From assembly GCA_900770415.1 (NCBI GenBank), contig CAAGKN010000003.1, positions 1 through 64,000 of the forward strand: a stretch of 64,000 nt of DNA, given 5' to 3'. The translations under genes and the position numbers were made by a program. Numbering within the stretch: the stretch's first letter is position 1; every line of letters begins with the position of its first letter. The notes under the pieces are model-generated. The model did not search any database. It saw only the letters and a list, made by a program, of their open reading frames with translations, and had not been told where the DNA came from. The stretch comes from Clostridia bacterium. GTDB lineage: Bacteria; Bacillota; Clostridia; TANB77; CAG-508. This document shows, piece by piece, positions 62,119 through 64,000 of this stretch.

Positions 62119-64000
62119 TTAATTTGATTCTGTATTAGAACTTGTGTTTTCTCCTGTTCCTTGTTCTGGTGTTGTAGGTGTAGTTGGCGTTTCTGGTGTT
62201 GTAGGCGCTGGCTCTGGAGTTGGAGCAGGTTCTGGTTCTGGTGTTGGTGTAGGTGTTGGCTCTGGTTCTTCTACTGGCTGTGTTGATACTTCTGTTGTTT
62301 TGCTTGGTCCTACTTTTATTATTTTGTTCATTGGATCATAAGTATCAGATGATAAAACTGTTCTAGATACTTCTTTTCCGTTTAATTTTAGTATTTTATA
62401 TGTTATACTCTTGCATCCATTCATTCCATTTTGTGTAACTCTTTCTTTTCCTGGTGCAAGTGAGCTATCATTTTCTTTTATTACTTTAAATGGTGTATAG
62501 CTTAGTATTTTGCTTGATATTTCAACTTCATACTCTACATCTTCTTTTATTCCAAATATGTCTATTCTTGCTACTCCTCCTCCTATTGAGGTTTTTAACA
62601 TTACTGGATATTTTCTTGTGTTTTTAAATTTGAAATCATAAGCTCCATAAACAACTGTTGCATCTTTTCCTGCTCCAACATATCCTGCTAGAAACATGTG
62701 ATTATGTCTTTCTACTATTTCTAAATTAGCATAAACAACTGCATCATATAATGTTGAAGATATTTGGCATATTCCTCCTGCAAGGGTTTGAACTACTCTT
62801 CCTCCTGCAAATCCGCCTGCTTCTTTATATCCTGCTTTTGCTGTTCTTTTTCCTAATGTTTTATTGTATGAGAATGTTTCACCTGGGCTTACTACAACTC
62901 CATTTAATTTGTTCATAGCCAATCTTAAATTTGTTGTTCTTGGAGTATTGCTTGCATCATATTTTGTACTGAATGTAGAAAGTAAATCTGGGAAAGCTTC
63001 ACTTCCTATTTTATTTGTTGTTATTTTTGGCATAGTTATTTTTAAGTCTATTGTATATTCTTCTTTGTCTTCTTTTAACATTTCTCTTGCTGCTTCTAAA
63101 TCAAAGTCTACTCCTTCTACATGAGGATAAACTTGAAAAGGATCTTTTGTATAATACGCGTCTTTTGCTTCTTTATGCACTTCATTATATATTTTGTCTA
63201 TGTCTATTGCTTCTGGTTCTACATTAACTATTTCCAATTCTATTGGTTCGTTTTGATTTTCTAATTCTAGTCTTTTTATTACTTCTTTGTTAAAGCTTTC
63301 TTTGTTTATTGAGTTTCCTGCTTTTCCTTTTGTAATTGTTAATTTACCATCTTCAATACAATAATTAGGTTCTTCTACCGCTCCTGGAATCTTTACTGCA
63401 ATTTCGTTCATTATATTTTCTAGTAATTCTTGATTGTACTCTATTGCTATTTCTATATTCTTATTTTTTATTTTGTGCTTAACTATTTCCAAATTGTTCT
63501 TAAATATATTTCCATTTCTTCCTATGTTGTATGCGTCTTCTATAGCTTTGTTTATATCATATTTTGCTTCTATTTGAGATAGCTGAAATTGATATTCAAA
63601 TTCGTTTGTTTTTACACTTATGCTTTGTTCTATATTTTTTTCTAATGCGTCTGAGATTTTTTGTTCTGCTTCTTTTTTGCTTAGTTTGCTTACATCTATT
63701 CCCTCTATGGATATATTTGATATTATTTTTGTGTTGTTTATATTAAATAATGCAAATCCTGTGCTAGCAAATATGGCTATTATTAAAATTATTGCACTTA
63801 TTAATATAATTAATGTTTTTTTATTACTGCTTTTTATTTTGTATTGTTCTTTTATCTCTTCTTTTAAAGCGTCTTTTTCCTCTGGATTGTCTTCTTCTTG
63901 TTTTTTTTCTTCCACTTCTGCTTTTTTATCTTCGTTCTCTACTTCTATTGTTTCATTCTCTTTTGTTTTTTCTTCGTTTTGTTTTTCTTTTACTGTTGTT
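62119..64000 (-). CDS. VanW family protein with PG-binding domain (5' partial)
   Basis: The frame is open through the right edge, so the true start is outside; a GTG at 63915 is internal to the Lys/Glu-rich lead. After that lead come one membrane segment (about 35-55 counted from 63915), a peptidoglycan-binding type 4 repeat region (about 75-290), a VanW domain (about 325-450, SPGETFSYNKTLGKRTAK, GGICQISSTLYDAVVYA), a G5-like end and a Pro/Thr-rich tail (about 545-598, PEPTPTPTPEPEPAP). Such proteins are surface-exposed and wall-associated; VanW's function is unknown. Confidence 0.9.
   Translation of the reverse strand, partial: TTVKEKQNEEKTKENETIEVENEDKKAEVEEKKQEEDNPEEKDALKEEIKEQYKIKSSNKKTLIILISAIILIIAIFASTGFALFNINNTKIISNISIEGIDVSKLSKKEAEQKISDALEKNIEQSISVKTNEFEYQFQLSQIEAKYDINKAIEDAYNIGRNGNIFKNNLEIVKHKIKNKNIEIAIEYNQELLENIMNEIAVKIPGAVEEPNYCIEDGKLTITKGKAGNSINKESFNKEVIKRLELENQNEPIELEIVNVEPEAIDIDKIYNEVHKEAKDAYYTKDPFQVYPHVEGVDFDLEAAREMLKEDKEEYTIDLKITMPKITTNKIGSEAFPDLLSTFSTKYDASNTPRTTNLRLAMNKLNGVVVSPGETFSYNKTLGKRTAKAGYKEAGGFAGGRVVQTLAGGICQISSTLYDAVVYANLEIVERHNHMFLAGYVGAGKDATVVYGAYDFKFKNTRKYPVMLKTSIGGGVARIDIFGIKEDVEYEVEISSKILSYTPFKVIKENDSSLAPGKERVTQNGMNGCKSITYKILKLNGKEVSRTVLSSDTYDPMNKIIKVGPSKTTEVSTQPVEEPEPTPTPTPEPEPAPTPEPAPTTPETPTTPTTPEQGTGENTSSNTESN

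Noticed and set aside
62144..62341. Gly/Ser/Val-rich plus-strand frame
   Set aside because: Antisense image of the Pro/Thr-rich tail of the VanW protein.

Overview
The window comes from a low-GC, spore-forming member of the Clostridia. It is AT-rich, has strong AAGGAGG and AGGTGAT ribosome binding sites, and carries sporulation genes (sigG, a YlmC/YmxH protein, ytaF, a DacF-type carboxypeptidase). Together with a gut-type NRPS this suggests an uncultured intestinal Clostridia lineage; that placement is inference. The left edge is the 5' end of a 16S rRNA gene on the minus strand with two perfectly spaced promoters.

The most important observation runs through the whole window. Five conserved genes (sigG, dacF, the ECF ATPase, the VirD4/TraG coupling protein and a J-domain chaperone) are each broken by one extra base. 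In every case this is a C in front of a GGN glycine codon, so the zero frame meets CGG and then a stop within 5-14 codons, while reading C-GGN as one Gly (a +1 shift) restores the family sequence. By my reading no other conserved gene here, including a 2,483-codon NRPS, has an in-frame CGG. The only other in-frame CGG codons (three) lie in two compositionally odd hypothetical genes at 11152-11418 and 32667-33098. The two Arg tRNAs present (TCT and ACG anticodons) are not expected to read CGG. This suggests CGG is not an ordinary Arg codon here but a +1 recoding signal (CGGN read as Gly); a context-specific sequencing error is the main alternative.

Layout: 1-9.8 kb, rRNA start, membrane and envelope proteins, sporulation genes, ComEA-like protein, LCP protein, CvpA, YkvI, GDT1. 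9.8-19 kb, two Arg tRNAs, class B sortase, and an accessory stretch of two ECF sigma/anti-sigma pairs, a LytTR operon, an HTH-membrane protein, duplicated small membrane proteins and a sigma-factor remnant. 19-25 kb, a cell-envelope stress module (monofunctional transglycosylase, MacB/FtsX-type ABC transporter, two-component system) sharing a direct-repeat box in two promoters. 25-33.5 kb, adenine deaminase, YtaF, tRNA-Pro, a subtilase-like cytosolic protein with a partner, and a RAYT transposase with REP elements and a perfect 96-bp duplication. 33.6-38 kb, a folate operon: THF riboswitch, FolT-FolC fusion, ECF ATPase, ECF T protein; then deoC. 38-51 kb, cell-wall peptidase, HtrA protease, and a C-A-T-C-A-T-R NRPS followed by a 7TM histidine kinase. 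51-64 kb, lone VirD4 coupling protein with small partners, J-protein, REC-HD-GYP protein, DUF975 protein, ABC-F protein, CorA, a secreted protein between inverted repeats, tRNA-Lys and a partial VanW protein.

How parts work together: the folate operon imports folate, traps it as polyglutamate and is switched by THF. The 19-25 kb module looks like a sensor-regulated envelope defence. The NRPS is predicted to release an N-acyl dipeptide aldehyde (or derived pyrazinone).
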